Below are positions 22,974 to 36,078 of a stretch of DNA of 64,000 nt, piece by piece (positions within the stretch are counted from its first letter, which is position 1; each line of letters starts with the position of its first letter). A program made the position numbers and the translations under genes. Origin of the DNA: Cokeromyces recurvatus (lineage: Eukaryota > Mucoromycota > Mucoromycetes > Mucorales > Mucoraceae); contig NW_026251431.1 of the NCBI RefSeq assembly GCF_025118155.1, positions 119,597-183,596 on the forward strand. Reading direction: 5' to 3'. Under the pieces are notes generated by a model. That model was not told where the DNA came from and did not search any database. It saw only the letters and a list, made by a program, of their open reading frames with translations.

Positions 22974-25900
22974 ATGTCAAGCTATACTGTCAAGATTAGC
23001 ATTCAGGGCATGACATGCGGAGTAAAGTATAGAATTCATCATTTACTAATCTATCATTTTATTAACTATTATTATTATTGTTATTATTACTTTTATTTTA
23101 TTTTATTTTTAAATGAACAGCATTGTGTAAAAACTATAACTACCGCATTAGAAAATTTTCCTGGTATTATATCAACATCAATTATTGTTAGTTTAGATGA
23201 TGCCCAAGCAACTTTTGAGATAAATAATGTCATCAATCAAACTGAATTAAAACAACGTTTATCAGAGACTATAGAGGATTTAGGTTACGAAGCTGGTACT
23301 CCTGAATTATCATCACTTAATAATGATACTCAAATTGAAAAAAATGAGTTACTAAAAGTGACAGTGTCAATTACCGGTATGACTTGTTCTCATTGTACAA
23401 ATACAATTACAAAGGCATTACAGGCAATATCAGGCATTGATCCAGATTCAGTTCACGTCTCATTAGATAGAGAAGAAGCAACTATGTTATTAAGTGACCC
23501 CAACACTATGATAAAGGATCAAATAAAAGATACCATTGAAGACCTTGGTTATACAGTGAACCAAGTTAATCTTGGAGATAATCCAATAGATACAAGCGAT
23601 GATACCAGTGAGAAGGTGATAACCTTTGGCTTGGCCGGTATGACTTGTGAACATTGTGTAAAAACGGTGACCGAAGCACTAGCGACATTACCTGGTGTAA
23701 TAAGAAATACTATTTCTGTGAGTCTGGAAAAACAACAAGCATCGTTTTCCTTTGAAGGGAATAGTATCGACAATGCTACAATCAGGCAGCTTATCGAAGG
23801 CCTGGGCTATGAACTGACTACTAAGGCTCATATCACAGTTGAAAGCTCATTATCCAAGTTATCTACCAACGACACACTCATTAATGAGCCTGCTAATAGT
23901 AAACAACGCAAGGTAGTCATGCGTGTGTTGGGTATGACTTGTCATTCCTGTCAGACATCTGTTAAAGACGCTCTGCAAAACGATTTACCAGACGTTGATC
24001 CCAAATCTGTCTATGTGAACCTTGAAACAGAGATGGCTATGTTTATTACGAAACAAGAACCTGATATTGATGCTATTTATAGAGTCATTGAAGCACGGGG
24101 ATATAACGTTGAAAATATTCAAGTGATTCATAATCTAATACCTCCTCCCATCATGTTCCTGGATGAGAAAACTGAAGAAAAACAAAATGAGCTTAATTTA
24201 ATAACTACCTTAAGCGTTGTTTCAATAGAAAATTCTATTTCTCCTCCTACAAGGTTAACCTTTCAAGTGACAGGCATGACATGTGCTAGTTGTGTGCGTA
24301 CAATCGAAAAAGGTCTTACAAAGCTTCCAGGTATAGACCCTAGTTCTGTTCAAGTCAATTTACTCACACATAGTGCTTCATTGACTGGTAATAATCTTGA
24401 TGAAAAGACCATTAAAGAAGCCGTTGAGAGGATGGGTTATTCAGCAAGCAAATTCGTTTTCTTATCAGAAGTTGCAGCACAACCAGCTGATAACAAAACA
24501 TCAAACTATCAAGCAGAGATGATCGTCAGTGGTATGTATTGCTCCAGTTGTCTTGTCAAGGTCCGTAATGCATTAACTCAACTACATGATATAATTCCTT
24601 CCACAATTGAGATCAGCTTAGACACGGGTCATTGTCAATTTGAATACAATGGTGAATTTATTACACGTCAACGGTTACATCAAACCATTTTACAACTTGG
24701 GTTTTCAGCAGACAATATCAAAATTACCAAATTAACAGATACAGATACAGCTAATATCGAATCTAATGAAAATTTGGCTACAACTCATTTAAAGGTAACT
24801 GGCATGACTTGTTCCTCTTGTGTGGCCAATATTGAACGTAACATAATGAAACAACCTGGGGTTATTAGCTGCCAAGTTAGCCTTCTCTCTAAATCTGCTG
24901 TTATCAAACATGATCCTTCTATTGTTGGCGCACGCTCATTAGCACATCTCATTGAACAAATTGGTTACAAAGCTGAGCTCTCTCAACAAGGTCTTGAGAC
25001 CATTGCGGAGCAACGTGCTTCAATGCGAGCCGCGATAGATCAAGAACTTGGCATGCTTCAATCCAGGTTTTGGTGGTCATTTGTATTTGCAGTACCTGTT
25101 GTACTTATTTCAATGATCTTCATGATGGCTTTACCTTCATCAAATCCTGTTCACCGTGCCTTTGTTAAGGAAATTACACATGGTCTATCCGTTGGTGATC
25201 TCGTGTTGTTCTTGTTGGCCACTCCCGTGCAGTTCTGGTTAGGCTGGCCGTTTTACGTCAAGGCATGGCGTTCTTTAGTCTATTCAAGGACTGCAAATAT
25301 GGAAACACTTGTAGCAATGGGTACAACGGTCGCTTATGTTGCATCAGTGGCATCCGTAATTGCAGTTATGGCAAGACCTCATATAGAGTCTATGGGTCTC
25401 AATTACTTTGAAACATCTGTATTATTGATTACCTTTATTAATTTTGGTAAATGGCTTGAAGCAATGGCTAAGGGAAAGACAGCAGAGACAATTACTAAAT
25501 TGATGGATCTACAACCTGAAAGGGCTACTTTGGTCATCAGCGAGTCTACAGTAAATGATGAAAAAGATGTTAGTGAAGAGACCTTCATTGAAAAAGAAAT
25601 TGATTCAAGGGATATCCAAGGTAAGATATTAATAATACTATTATTATACATAATACTAAAATTTATACAATAACAATATAGTGGGTGATATTTTAAAAGT
25701 CAATGCAGGTGGTCGTATTCCATGCGATGGTAAAATTTGGAAAGGTGAATCAGCTACAGATGAATCGATGATTACAGGTGAATCTGTGCCTATTACAAAG
25801 AGCGAAGGTGATAATGTCATAACAGCTACCATCAATGTTAGTAATACTATTTATATTCGTGCTATTCGTGTTGGTGCTGATACAACACTTTCACGTATCA

Positions 25901-26200
25901 TTCAAATGGTTCAAGATGCTCAAGCTTCTCCTAAAGCGCCTATCGAACAACTTGCAGATCACATTTCTAGCATCTTTGTCCCTATTGTTATCTTTTTGGG
26001 TATTGCTACATTTATTATCTGGGAAGTAATGGCAGTGAAGGGTAAGGTACCTAAAGATTGGATGCCTGAAGGTGAAAATGAAACTATCTTTGCAATCATG
26101 TTGGCTGTTACTGTCCTTGTTATCGCTTGTCCTTGTGGTTTAGGTCTTGCGAGTCCTACAGGTAAGGTAGAAAAACAGAATTTTTTGTTTTTATATTTAT

Positions 26201-26256
<56 letters not shown>

Positions 26257-27676
26257 CTGTCATGGTAGGTACTGGTATCGCTGCTAAGCATGGTGTACTT
26301 GTTAAAGGAGGAGGATACGCTTTAGAAATGGCTAATCGAATCACAACTGTTGCATTTGATAAAACTGGTACCCTCACAATGGGAAAGCCTCTTATTACTC
26401 ACAATTGGATCGATAGCGAATCAGCCACAACCATTTGGAAAATCCTTGGACGAGTTAGTTCTGCAAGCAATCATCCACTTTCTAAAGCAATAGAGAAAAA
26501 GGCACGCTATATCATTCAAGCCTTATCTGAGAACCCACAACTTTCAGATACAGATCTCATGGTGCATGTGGAAGAGCAACAGGATTCTGATGGCGACCTC
26601 TTTGAAGGTGTGACATTATCTAATTCACAAGAAATCCCTGGTCGTGGTCTCTTGGCTACTATCACATTAACACCCGAGATAGCTGCCGATCTTAGAGGAC
26701 CTTTACGTAATGTACGTGCTTTAAATATCTTTTTAGGAAACCAAGCTTGGATGGACGAGAATCATGCTCGTTTTGCAACTGCTGAACAAGCTCAAACCTG
26801 TCATGATTTGATAAGTGAATGGCAAGGTCTTGGCCAATCTATCGTTCTCATCTCTGCCTCTCCAGTCATTTCATCTCTTACCGACACTCATACAGAGGGA
26901 TGCAAAGATGATTGTGCTTGTATTGTCTGTCAATGCTCAACTGTTTGCTGTGCTACTTCTACAACTCGTATGATTGCTCAAGTGGCCATTGCTGATATTC
27001 CACGACCTGAGTCTATTCAACTTATTTCCGAATTACGAAAGCGAGGTGTTGAGGTCTGGATGATCACTGGTGATAACGAAAAAACAGGTCGTGTCATTGG
27101 TCGTCAATTAGGTATCGAAGAAGATTTTGTTTTGGCTGGTGTTAAGCCTGAACAAAAAGCAGATAAGATTCGAAGCTTACAACAGAGACGTACACATGGT
27201 AAATCAATGGTAGTTGCCATGGTTGGCGATGGTATTAATGATTCTCCTGCACTTGCACAAGCTGATGTAGGGTAAAGTATTTATTTTATTTTTTTTTATT
27301 CTTATTTGAATTGATAATAATATAAATATATATTTAATTTAGTATTTCTGTCGGATCAGCTACAGATATTGCTATTGAAGCAGCAAGTATTGTATTGATT
27401 CGAAATAACTTGATGGATTTGTTAACCATGTACGATGTTTCACGTACAGTTGTTCGACGTATTCGATTTAACTTCTTTTGGGCATTTATGTATAATGTGA
27501 TAGCAATTCCTATTGCAGCTGGTATACTTTATCCAGCCGTTGGAAAAGGCCTACCACCTTATATTGCAGGTCTTGCTATGGTTGCTTCTAGTATTACTGT
27601 TGTCTGTTCTAGTCTTTTATTACGTTTGTATAGACCACCTAAAGTAGTTAATGATTCATATCAAATCAAGATATAA
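22974..27676 (+). CDS. CCC2: Copper-transporting P1B-type ATPase (Ccc2/ATP7) with seven HMA domains
   Basis: Five exons, 22974-23021, 23121-25620, 25682-26161, 26257-27271 and 27343-27676, give 1458 aa. It pumps Cu(I) from the cytosol into the Golgi lumen for secreted cuproenzymes, receiving copper from Atx1. Seven N-terminal metal-binding motifs are visible: GMTCGHC, GMTCSHC, GMTCEHC, GMTCHSC, GMTCASC, GMYCSSC and GMTCSSC (about residues 13, 102, 188, 286, 400, 486 and 576). The first motif is split by intron 1. The pump core is intact: TGES (near 880), CPCGLG (near 1000), DKTGT (near 1042), SNHPLS and GDGINDSPAL (near 1331). A Cys-rich insert (CKDDCACIVCQCSTVCCA) lies in the nucleotide-binding region. 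Human ATP7B has six HMA domains and yeast Ccc2 two, so seven is high. The intron before exon 4 has a T53 tract. ATG 22974 was chosen as the first codon before the conserved strand. Confidence 0.95.
26202..26254 (+). repeat. T53 tract at an intron 3' end
   Basis: The run directly precedes the AG acceptor of the copper ATPase third intron (26162-26256), forming an extreme polypyrimidine tract. Confidence 0.9.
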
Positions 27677-27796
27677 AAAAAAAAAAAAAAAAAAATAAAA
27701 CCCATGTTTACAATACATATAGAATAAATTATAACATCACTTTTTTAAAATTGCCTTTTTTTTGTTATTATTCTTTATTACTTTTTTTTTTTCTTG

Positions 27797-28090
27797 ATGA
27801 AATTTATTATTCTATTCTTATTGTTACCTATTTGTGTCTTTGCCATTTATGGTACAGGTAATGGCTTAATTTTATACAGTATGGATGAAAAGACGCGATC
27901 AGGTGTACTTAGTTCAAATCATCGCTGTACCAATTTCCCCAAGCAATTTAAAGCAGCTTATGTCAAAAATACTGGCAGTAGTCATTGTGCCATGTGGACA
28001 AGTCCCAACTGTAAAGGAACACTCTATGTTGTCCCAGCACATTATAAAGTGCGAATCCCAAGAGACAATTTTGAGTCTGTAATTTGTTAA
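27797..28090 (+). CDS. Small secreted cysteine protein, crystallin-like pattern
   Basis: A 97-aa frame from ATG 27797. The first 18 residues form a strong signal peptide (MKFIILFLLLPICVFA), with likely cleavage before IYGTGNG. The mature chain of about 80 residues has four cysteines (HRC, SHC, PNC and a C-terminal VIC), enough for two disulfides. The segment CAMWTSPNCKGTLYVVP followed by VRIPRDNFESVIC resembles the C-x-SDPNC-x-G ... RASSVRC pattern of small secreted beta/gamma-crystallin-like proteins; this is inference from spacing only. It lies 120 bp after the copper ATPase stop on the same strand and 45 bp from the convergent F-box gene. It could act at the cell wall or as an effector. 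Confidence 0.68.
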   Translation: MKFIILFLLLPICVFAIYGTGNGLILYSMDEKTRSGVLSSNHRCTNFPKQFKAAYVKNTGSSHCAMWTSPNCKGTLYVVPAHYKVRIPRDNFESVIC

Positions 28091-28135
28091 TTTAATTATT
28101 TATTTTACTTTATTTTTACTTTATAAAAAATAAAA

Positions 28136-29869
28136 TTATAATTGTTGAATGGGTATTTTCATATCATTAAAAAAGATACAAGATATTGACTGGCATTGTA
28201 TATTTATAAGGCCAATCTTTGGTGAACGTCCAAATTTACTACAAGTATTATTTAGCTCCTCATGTTGTTCGACTTCATCTTTACTAATCTGATATTTAGT
28301 TTGATCCCAGTGGCACCATACCTTTTTATAATTATGATAAACCGTTGTCACTTGAATCCCCACAAATTTATGCTGTCCATACCAATTCACTTGCAACCTT
28401 GTTAATCTACTATTCTGCCATACCAGTTCACATAACCGTACTACCTCGCATTCTAGTATAACCGTTTCTAGTCTTGGACAACACCTTGATAGATATCTTG
28501 TCACTAATTCCTCAAATCTGGATTGTCTCAGCTCAAATTTCCTTAGAGCAAATACACCAAAATCAAGATTTTTAAACTGATTATAGATAACCTGAACATG
28601 AGCTCCAATCAACACAAGTTCCTCCAACTGAGTCAAATGCATTAGCAGATAATCAATTAAAAATGGTGTATAGGGGAACTGATCCATCAGTCCCCTTGGT
28701 AATGCCAATTCCAATGACAGAAGCCCTTTACAATGAAGTAGATGTGATGAGGTCACACCAGACCATCCAGGTATCTGTTCCCAAACCTTCAACTTGAGCT
28801 TTCGTAACTGTTCGAGTCCACAAGTTGAATCAAGAAGCCTTAAAAATTGAAAGGACTCATTTGCTTGGTAGATCTCAAAGTCTACGTCTAGGTCTAGATA
28901 TTGTATGGTAGTAGTGCAAGTCTGAAATGAGGTAACCAATGATTTAGAAAAGAGAGATGGTATGTTTTGGCCTCCTAATCTGAGAGTTATAAGAGGTAGA
29001 GCTTGTATAAGTTGAGTAAACTCAGATTGCCATATCCTCCATTTTGTTGAACTACTATCGAATTCACTTGTGTTGTCTATTATATGAGTGATGTTGAGTT
29101 CTTGAAGGTTTGGGTAGCTGTAGCGAATTAAATCAAACCAATAGAAGGAGTCAATATAGCCGTCTAATGTTAGAGTTTTCAGTGAAGAGGGTTCACTAAA
29201 ATGTGTTAATGATGGAATACTGGACTCCTGACGATGATTTGTGGGCTTACTACGGATCAATGTAAGATTCAGTAGATTAGGCAAAGCTCTATGTAATTGT
29301 TGTAAATTGCTAAAGCGTAGTAATGAATCAGAGTCATCATTCATCAACTCAAGTGTAAGATGTTCAAGATAAGGTACAACATAAATCTGATCTATTAAAC
29401 TTAAGAACTGTTGCATGGAATGTTGAATATGTAAATGGGTCAAGTTATGTTTAAGGATCTCAATATTGCTGATGAAAGTTGCGTAAGGTAAAGGTGACCA
29501 TTGTCGCACTGATATCCAAGATTCTCGTAATTGAAGGTGCTCCCAATCAGCTATATTAAAACAAAAAACCTCTATTTGAGGACATAATTGAGAAAGAAGA
29601 TCAAATTGAGATTGAGTAAGTTACACATCTGTCTTAGATGTACCTAGATACAGCTTTCTGATCCAATAACCATTCATAATTGACTGTTCAAGTGAAGCTA
29701 AGAACAAGCGTAATTGTGTATTTGAATACAGCGTTATAGTACGATAGAGCAAACGTTGAAAAATAATACGCCAAAACCGACAAACATAAATGCATTGATA
29801 ATAATCTTGCAAAGATAAATAAGCTGCTACTTGCTGTAGAAATTCTGCTGGAAATCTATTTTGTCCCAT
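28136..29869 (-). pseudogene. F-box / leucine-rich protein gene with one internal stop
   Basis: From ATG 29869 the minus strand encodes an F-box (FPAEFLQQVAAYLSLQDYYQ then CRFWRIIFQRLLYRTITLY) typical of Mucorales F-box proteins. It continues as a leucine-rich-repeat-like array to 28136 (578 codons in one frame). The frame is broken once by TAA at about 29619-29621, right after TSKTDV. Coding similarity resumes immediately with LTQSQFDLLSQLCPQIEVF, the usual first leucine-rich segment. A GT-AG intron that would remove the stop while keeping frame was looked for and not found. The gene is either recently inactivated or the base is an error. F-box proteins recruit substrates to SCF ubiquitin ligases through Skp1; the substrate here is unknown. 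Confidence 0.78.
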
Positions 29870-31136
29870 AAAGAGAAAAGAAAAGAAAAGAAAGAAAAAA
29901 AAAGAGAGAGAGAGGGGGGGGAGATAAATGAAGATAAAAGATAGGAAGAGATAATGCTGGAGCCATTTTTTTGATCATTTACTTTTGTATTACCCAAATT
30001 TTCCATATTTGTAATATATGACCTGAAATTTTTAAATGAAAAAATCTATGGTTTGTGCGAGTAATAGACTTTGGAATAGTACCACACACTTAGTTTATCC
30101 GATTTTATATAAAAAAGAGTTTGTTGATACAATGCAGAGATATTATCTTGTTGATTCGATTATGAAGCTTAATTATGAGATTATATGACTGAAGCAACGA
30201 ATAATCAACTTGTGTCAAATTAAAAATTAAAATTTATAGGTATTATTTGCCATAAAAGACTATCAATTGGAGATGTATATTAAGCTTTTCATTTTAATAT
30301 TATGATTAAAAAAAATGAATAGTATTTTGCAAAGACCCTTAAATGTTTGATAAAAAAAAAGGAATAAATACTTGAGTGGTGTTAAATATGAGGAAAGAAG
30401 AAGAATATACACAGAATCAACAAAGTTAATTTTCAAGTTATTCGGTAATTTTAAAAATTTCAAAGAAAATAATTAAATGAATGAATAAGATGTATTCAAT
30501 ATTTATTTTTTAATACTTGAAAAAATCAGTATCAACCGTGTTAAGTGTATGTGTAGAGAGGCTATAACAATGCTGTTATACTTGTTATAACTATTTATTA
30601 TTTAAACCATAGCAATCATTATGGTTGGGTCATTTAAATAAGATAAGTGAATCTAAAAGCAAAGTTCATCAAGTGTATTAAGATCAAATAGATCTTATTA
30701 AATATTTTGAACTATGGTTTATAAATAAAAATAAAATAAGGTATATATGCACACAGCAAATAGAAAATTACTTTGACAATTATACTCGCATAAGCTTTAT
30801 TTAATGAATTTGCCCTTTCATTAATTCATATCTCTTTAACCTTTAGTATTGACCTTATATTTGTATATATTAAGAGCAAACTTAATAAATCATTCTCCAA
30901 TCATGCCAATGTATCATCCATTCTTAGTGCTTACCTCATATATATAAACTGTAAAAGGCCTCAAGTTAAAAGTCATTAATATGTATTATATTTATGTTAG
31001 TTTTTTTTTTCTTTTAATTTATTTATTTATTTGTTTAATATCTAAATTATGCGAGAATATGTCAATATAGAATATAATTCAAATTTCTGTGGTGTTTATG
31101 ATGTAAAAGTGGGTATATCTGATTTCAATTATGTTT
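29870..31136. other. Gene-free AT-rich spacer
   Basis: About 1.27 kb without a coding frame of quality. It starts with an (aaaag)n and (ag)n purine stretch upstream of the F-box gene. Otherwise plain AT-rich sequence with no repeat or RNA gene recognised. Confidence 0.55.
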
Positions 31137-32773
31137 TCAAACCTCCACTACAGGTTTCTGATGGCGTGTTTTCATACGCCAATGAAAGGAAGTCATACGT
31201 TTAACAAAACTATTCGAATGCTGTTTTACAATTATTTCTTCTGATTTATACATTTCATCTATGTTTCCTGCTGACTGTATCATGTCTTGACTTGATAAGT
31301 CTTTAGCTGAAGAACTCCTTCGAATTGTCTGCTTATGATTCTTATGTTTCAACCCGATCTTTAAAAGAGCTGACTGAGATCTACTCAGATTAGTATCTTT
31401 CTTTTCTTCATAAATCGAACGCTTTAGTGTCGCTGATTTTTTCTTCCTTTTCAATGAATGACGTTTATGAGATTTTACTGGTATCTCAGGTAAAGGCTTT
31501 TGTTGTTGTATTATATGGATGTTCCCTTCTGTTGAACACCACGACGAAGATGAAGAAGAGCTTGAGGTAGAATTAACAGTGGATGTACTTCCACCTCTTA
31601 CACTTTGAGGTAAAGAAGTATTAGAATCAGTACTGCACTGAATTGACTCTGGGCTGATAGGAAGCTCTTGTTTATTACTCTTTTTCCCTGTCATAAGAGA
31701 GGCAAGATGTAAAAGTGATTTCTGTTTTGAGACAGTTTTATGAACTGGTGAAGGATTGGGTGTAGTAGGTGATGTTATTTCTTCTCGATTTCGTAAAGAA
31801 GAAGAACGTTTAGGTACTGATTGAATGACAAGTTCAGGTTTTATTATCATAGGTTTTGAATTCTCCAAGGCAATTTTTTCAAATGCCGGCAATAAACTTG
31901 TCAACATATCCTGTGATTGTCGTTGAGAGCGTCTTCGTGGTTTACTAAAAGGTAATTCTGGTAACTTGGGAGCAGTATCAAGTTTAATATCAATAGCGAA
32001 ATCCATATCAAAAAGACTCATTATTTCATTTGCCAAGTTTTGAGAAACGATACTAGAAGTAATACCCGTATCACTTGTCCAACTAAGTCGACGTTGTGTA
32101 CTAAAACCGCTTTTATGACGTGCTTGTTTGGCTGTATCATCTACAAGAGGAGGTAAAGGTTTTTCAGAGAACTGTGGCTGAGGTTCATGATTTGAAAGTG
32201 TAGCGTTTGGATGTGAGAATAAAGTGGATGTTGTAGAATTGACCGAATCTGTCTTTGATATTTGTTCCTGCTGTTCTTCTGCTATCCAAAGTTCGTCTCC
32301 TACTTCCCCTTCTTCATCATCATCATCAAAAAATAGATCATCCTCATATTGATAAGTTGTTTTTATAGGCCGAAATGTTTCAATAATTTGTGCATATTGT
32401 GCAAATATTTCTTCTAAGCCTTCTTGTGTCATTTCTTCCAACGACCTATTTATAAAAATTAAATTTATTTATTTATTTATTTATTTATTATATTATATTA
32501 TATTATATTATATTATTCTTACTCAGGTGTAAAATATTGCCATCGAGTCATTTGCTGTAACCATTCCACTGGGGTATTTGCATAGATATCTTCAATCATG
32601 TTCTTAACTACCGCGGTTTTTCTTAATGAATGAAGATCAGGAGGTGCAAATGTAAGTTGAGCAAGTTTGTAATTAGAAATGGCTGCTAATTGTATTGGAT
32701 TATGTGAATCTATAATTTGTTTGGAAGCTAAAGGAGAGTAAGGTTCCTTTATCATTCCCATTGACCACGTCAT
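31137..32773 (-). CDS. Largely disordered Ser/Lys-rich protein, unknown function
   Basis: Two exons, 32773-32523 and 32445-31137, give 519 aa; the 77-nt intron has a GTAAGA donor. The first exon encodes a compact segment with PYSPLASKQIIDSHNPIQLA, VVKNMIEDIYANTPVEWL and MTRWQYF. It continues over the junction with SLEEMTQEGLEEIFAQYAQI, likely a small helical domain. An acidic stretch (FFDDDDEEGEVGDELW) follows, then a long Ser-rich, basic region with many RRSS/KRHS sites resembling phosphorylation targets. The end reads FHWRMKTRHQKPVVEV. No known domain was recognised. ATG 32773 was chosen; further upstream sequence is (ag)n repeat. Probably a regulatory or scaffold protein, but this is a guess. 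Confidence 0.7.
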
Positions 32774-32964
32774 AATTATAGTATAAAGAGAGAGAGAGAG
32801 AGAGAGATAAAAAGAAAAAAAAAAAAGAAAAAAAAAAGAAAAGAAATATAATATGTATATAATATATAAAAGCAATTTACATGTATTTACTGGGTTGTAT
32901 GTTGTTGTACAATACAATTTTATTTTATGTAACATAAATATAAATTAAAACAATAAGACATCTT

Positions 32965-33572
32965 TTATACTTTACCGAAAGTTGTATTTCCTAATCCTCT
33001 ACATTTTATAGAAAAGCTATTTGTAGTTTCTTTAAATCTCTTTAAAGAACGAGTTCTAAAAGAATAGAAGAATACTTAAGTCTTTTTGATTTATGAATAT
33101 TTTTATACTGTCTTACCCAAGCATTCCTTTAAGAAATGTCTCCTTGTCATTGGAATTTACTAAAGTAGTTGGAAATCCATCCTATATATAAAAATTAATA
33201 CACTTATACTCTGTTTCTTGGTCATCCTTATTCCTACTTTAACCAACAATGCTTGTAGCCATTGACGACTTTCTTGCATGTATTTTCCTGTAATTTTATA
33301 TAATACATCAATAAGCGGACCTAAAAATGATCTAGGCACACGACCACCAATTCCCTATGTATTTAGTTAGATTTTATAACCAAGGAAAAAAAAAAAAAAA
33401 AGAAAGAAAGAAAGAAAAACCTCGTATTTACCAATAAAAGTTGCTCCATAATTTGAGGTCCTAAGTTTATCATAATTGTGTCTACTATTTTATCGTTTTC
33501 TCGATGATCTTGACTTACAAAGTCAGCCTAAATATGCATGCTTAATACATGAAACATGTATATTTCTATATT

Positions 33573-33623
<51 letters not shown>

Positions 33624-36041
33624 ATAAAATTTAAGGCTGCTTTCAAAGCTAAACGTTCTTGTAATCCCATTCCAGCAATCACAAATAAGAAGATTGTGTT
33701 AATCATTTCTAATGGAAGTTGATAAAATGCTAAAGGACATCGTATAATCGTCTACCATTTAAAATAAATAAATTTAACCCAAAAAATTAAACATGTCTCG
33801 CAACTTACTCTTGATAATAAACTAAAATAGCTATCAACTATATCTGGATAGTGTTCCATAGCTAATAAAAAAAATTAACATTTTCTCCCTTCTCTCCTTT
33901 TTTTCCCTCTAAAGAAATGTTACCTTCTATTCCATGAATTACTTCTAAAGTCCTCCTTGTTAAACTACCAAGCATATCTCTTAACTTTTCTATATGTGTT
34001 TGTTGTCCGCCAAATACAGTCATCATAAATGCAGCTGTGTTCAACCAACAAGAAAATGGAGCTACATGATAGCTCGATTCTACTAAACCCATCAGATCAA
34101 CAAAATTCAAACTTAAAAGTGGACTTGTTGATCTCATCCCTTGTTCCAAAAATGTTGCTATTGCCTTGGAAACTTGTTCATCTGTTGCCCAGATACGTGC
34201 TATTTCGGTTGTTGAGGTTCGAATAGCAAATGTGATTTCTGTAAAACCTTCTATAGTGCTATAAAGAGTAGCTAATTGTCCATTAGCAAAAGCATCATAA
34301 ACTGACTGACGTTCATTGAGGGATTGATAGTCATCATGCGGGGATTGAATACCTCTACAACAAGCAGTAAGGTATTGAATTTGAACAAGGGCTGAATTAC
34401 GTGAAATCTCGGGGTCTTTTTCTAAAAGAGCTTTGGAGACACCTTGAAGAATATCACCTGTCAAAGACTATATGTATTTATAATTAGACAATAGTATTTC
34501 TTATAATTTTTTTTTTTTTTTTTTTTTTTGGTTACCATTAAGGGAGCCATAGCCCTATCAGGAGGTAAGACTTGTATCACATCAGCAACAGATTCTACCA
34601 CTCTTTGCATAATATTTGACTATATAAATACGTTAATATAGTTGCTTATTGCATTTTTTTTTCTTTTTGACTTTTTATATTATTACTTTTATATTTGAAT
34701 TGGCCATTGCTCCATAAACATGCATTAAACTTTGTAATTCATGGACAAGGGATTCACGACAAGTGTCACAAATATCAGAAAAAGCTGAACTTGCTGACAA
34801 AGCAAGTTGTGGATTACTCAAGCAGGGAACAATATAATTCATAACAGGACTTAAAAATTCTGGATGTCCTTTAAGCCATTCAGAGAGCGAACCCATTAAT
34901 AATAAAATTGTATTTTTTAACCGAAAGCTACAATTTTCAGATAATCGACCCAAAACATCTTGTCCAAATAGTCTAGCAATATATATATTTTCGTCAGGAC
35001 TAATTTCTTCTGAAATACTTTTCAAACTAAACAGAGCAGCTTCTAGATGCTGTCAAATAAATTAATACTAATTGTTTGTGTATCCTACAACATAAAATCT
35101 TACTTGTGATACATTGGGTAAGGAGTCCCATTGATTAATAATCGAGACAGCTTGTTCCAATATAATTGCTAGCATTTCCTCTCGAAGTACATAATATGGA
35201 TTTATCATTGTATCACCCAAATCGCGCCTCCAAATTTTAAACTTGTCCTTAATATCTAAATACATGTATACATGTATATACATATTTAAAAAAAAGATAG
35301 AATAAGAAATAAAGACATACATTGTTACCTTTATTCCATGAATTCCAAGTAGGCTCATCAGGATAACATGCATTTTTCACAAGTATCTTGACTAATTCTC
35401 GATAGATAACAAGAGCTGTCTGTCCACATTGCAAAGTCCATCCATCTGATTCTGGACGCACTGGTAAAATGTTTTCATCAAATAATGTCTCTTGCATAAT
35501 ATACCAAAAATTTAAAGGGATTTCTGACACTTCCTGATCTACAGGGTAATAACCTTCAAAGCCTGTCAATTGAAGCATCATTTGCATTAGTTCCTGTACC
35601 TCTGTTTGCGCTAATTGACTGACAATAAAATCTGTATAGGTCTCACCAAATACAGATAGTAATTTGGCTAACAAACGAGCTGTTTCTTCATCCTCATTAC
35701 TTGTCTTGATAAGATTTGTAATACAAGCAAAAAGACCATTTCTATATTGTTGGTATTTGTTCCATGCTGGCTGTTGCATAGACTCAATTAATACCTCAAC
35801 AGCTGATTCAAATAGCTCTTCATTCGTCAAAAGTTCCATCACTTTTTCCATAAGAGGATAAGCGTCTTCAAGTTGAAACCCATACTGAATCCAACTTTGT
35901 AAACATCGTAGTGTTTTCTGTTGAATTTGAGGTTCTGTAGTGGTTGTAAAGAGAAAATTAGATAAAGTGGATAAAACCATAGGAATATTTCCTTTTAATT
36001 CGCCGATCAATTGAAGTCTATTTAACAATAAATGAGCTTTC

Positions 36042-36078
<37 letters not shown>

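Noticed and set aside
29566..29625. A GT-AG intron (GTGTAAC to CAAATAG) that would remove the F-box stop codon
   Set aside because: Removing it shifts the frame into new stops and deletes the conserved LTQSQFDLLSQLCP segment.
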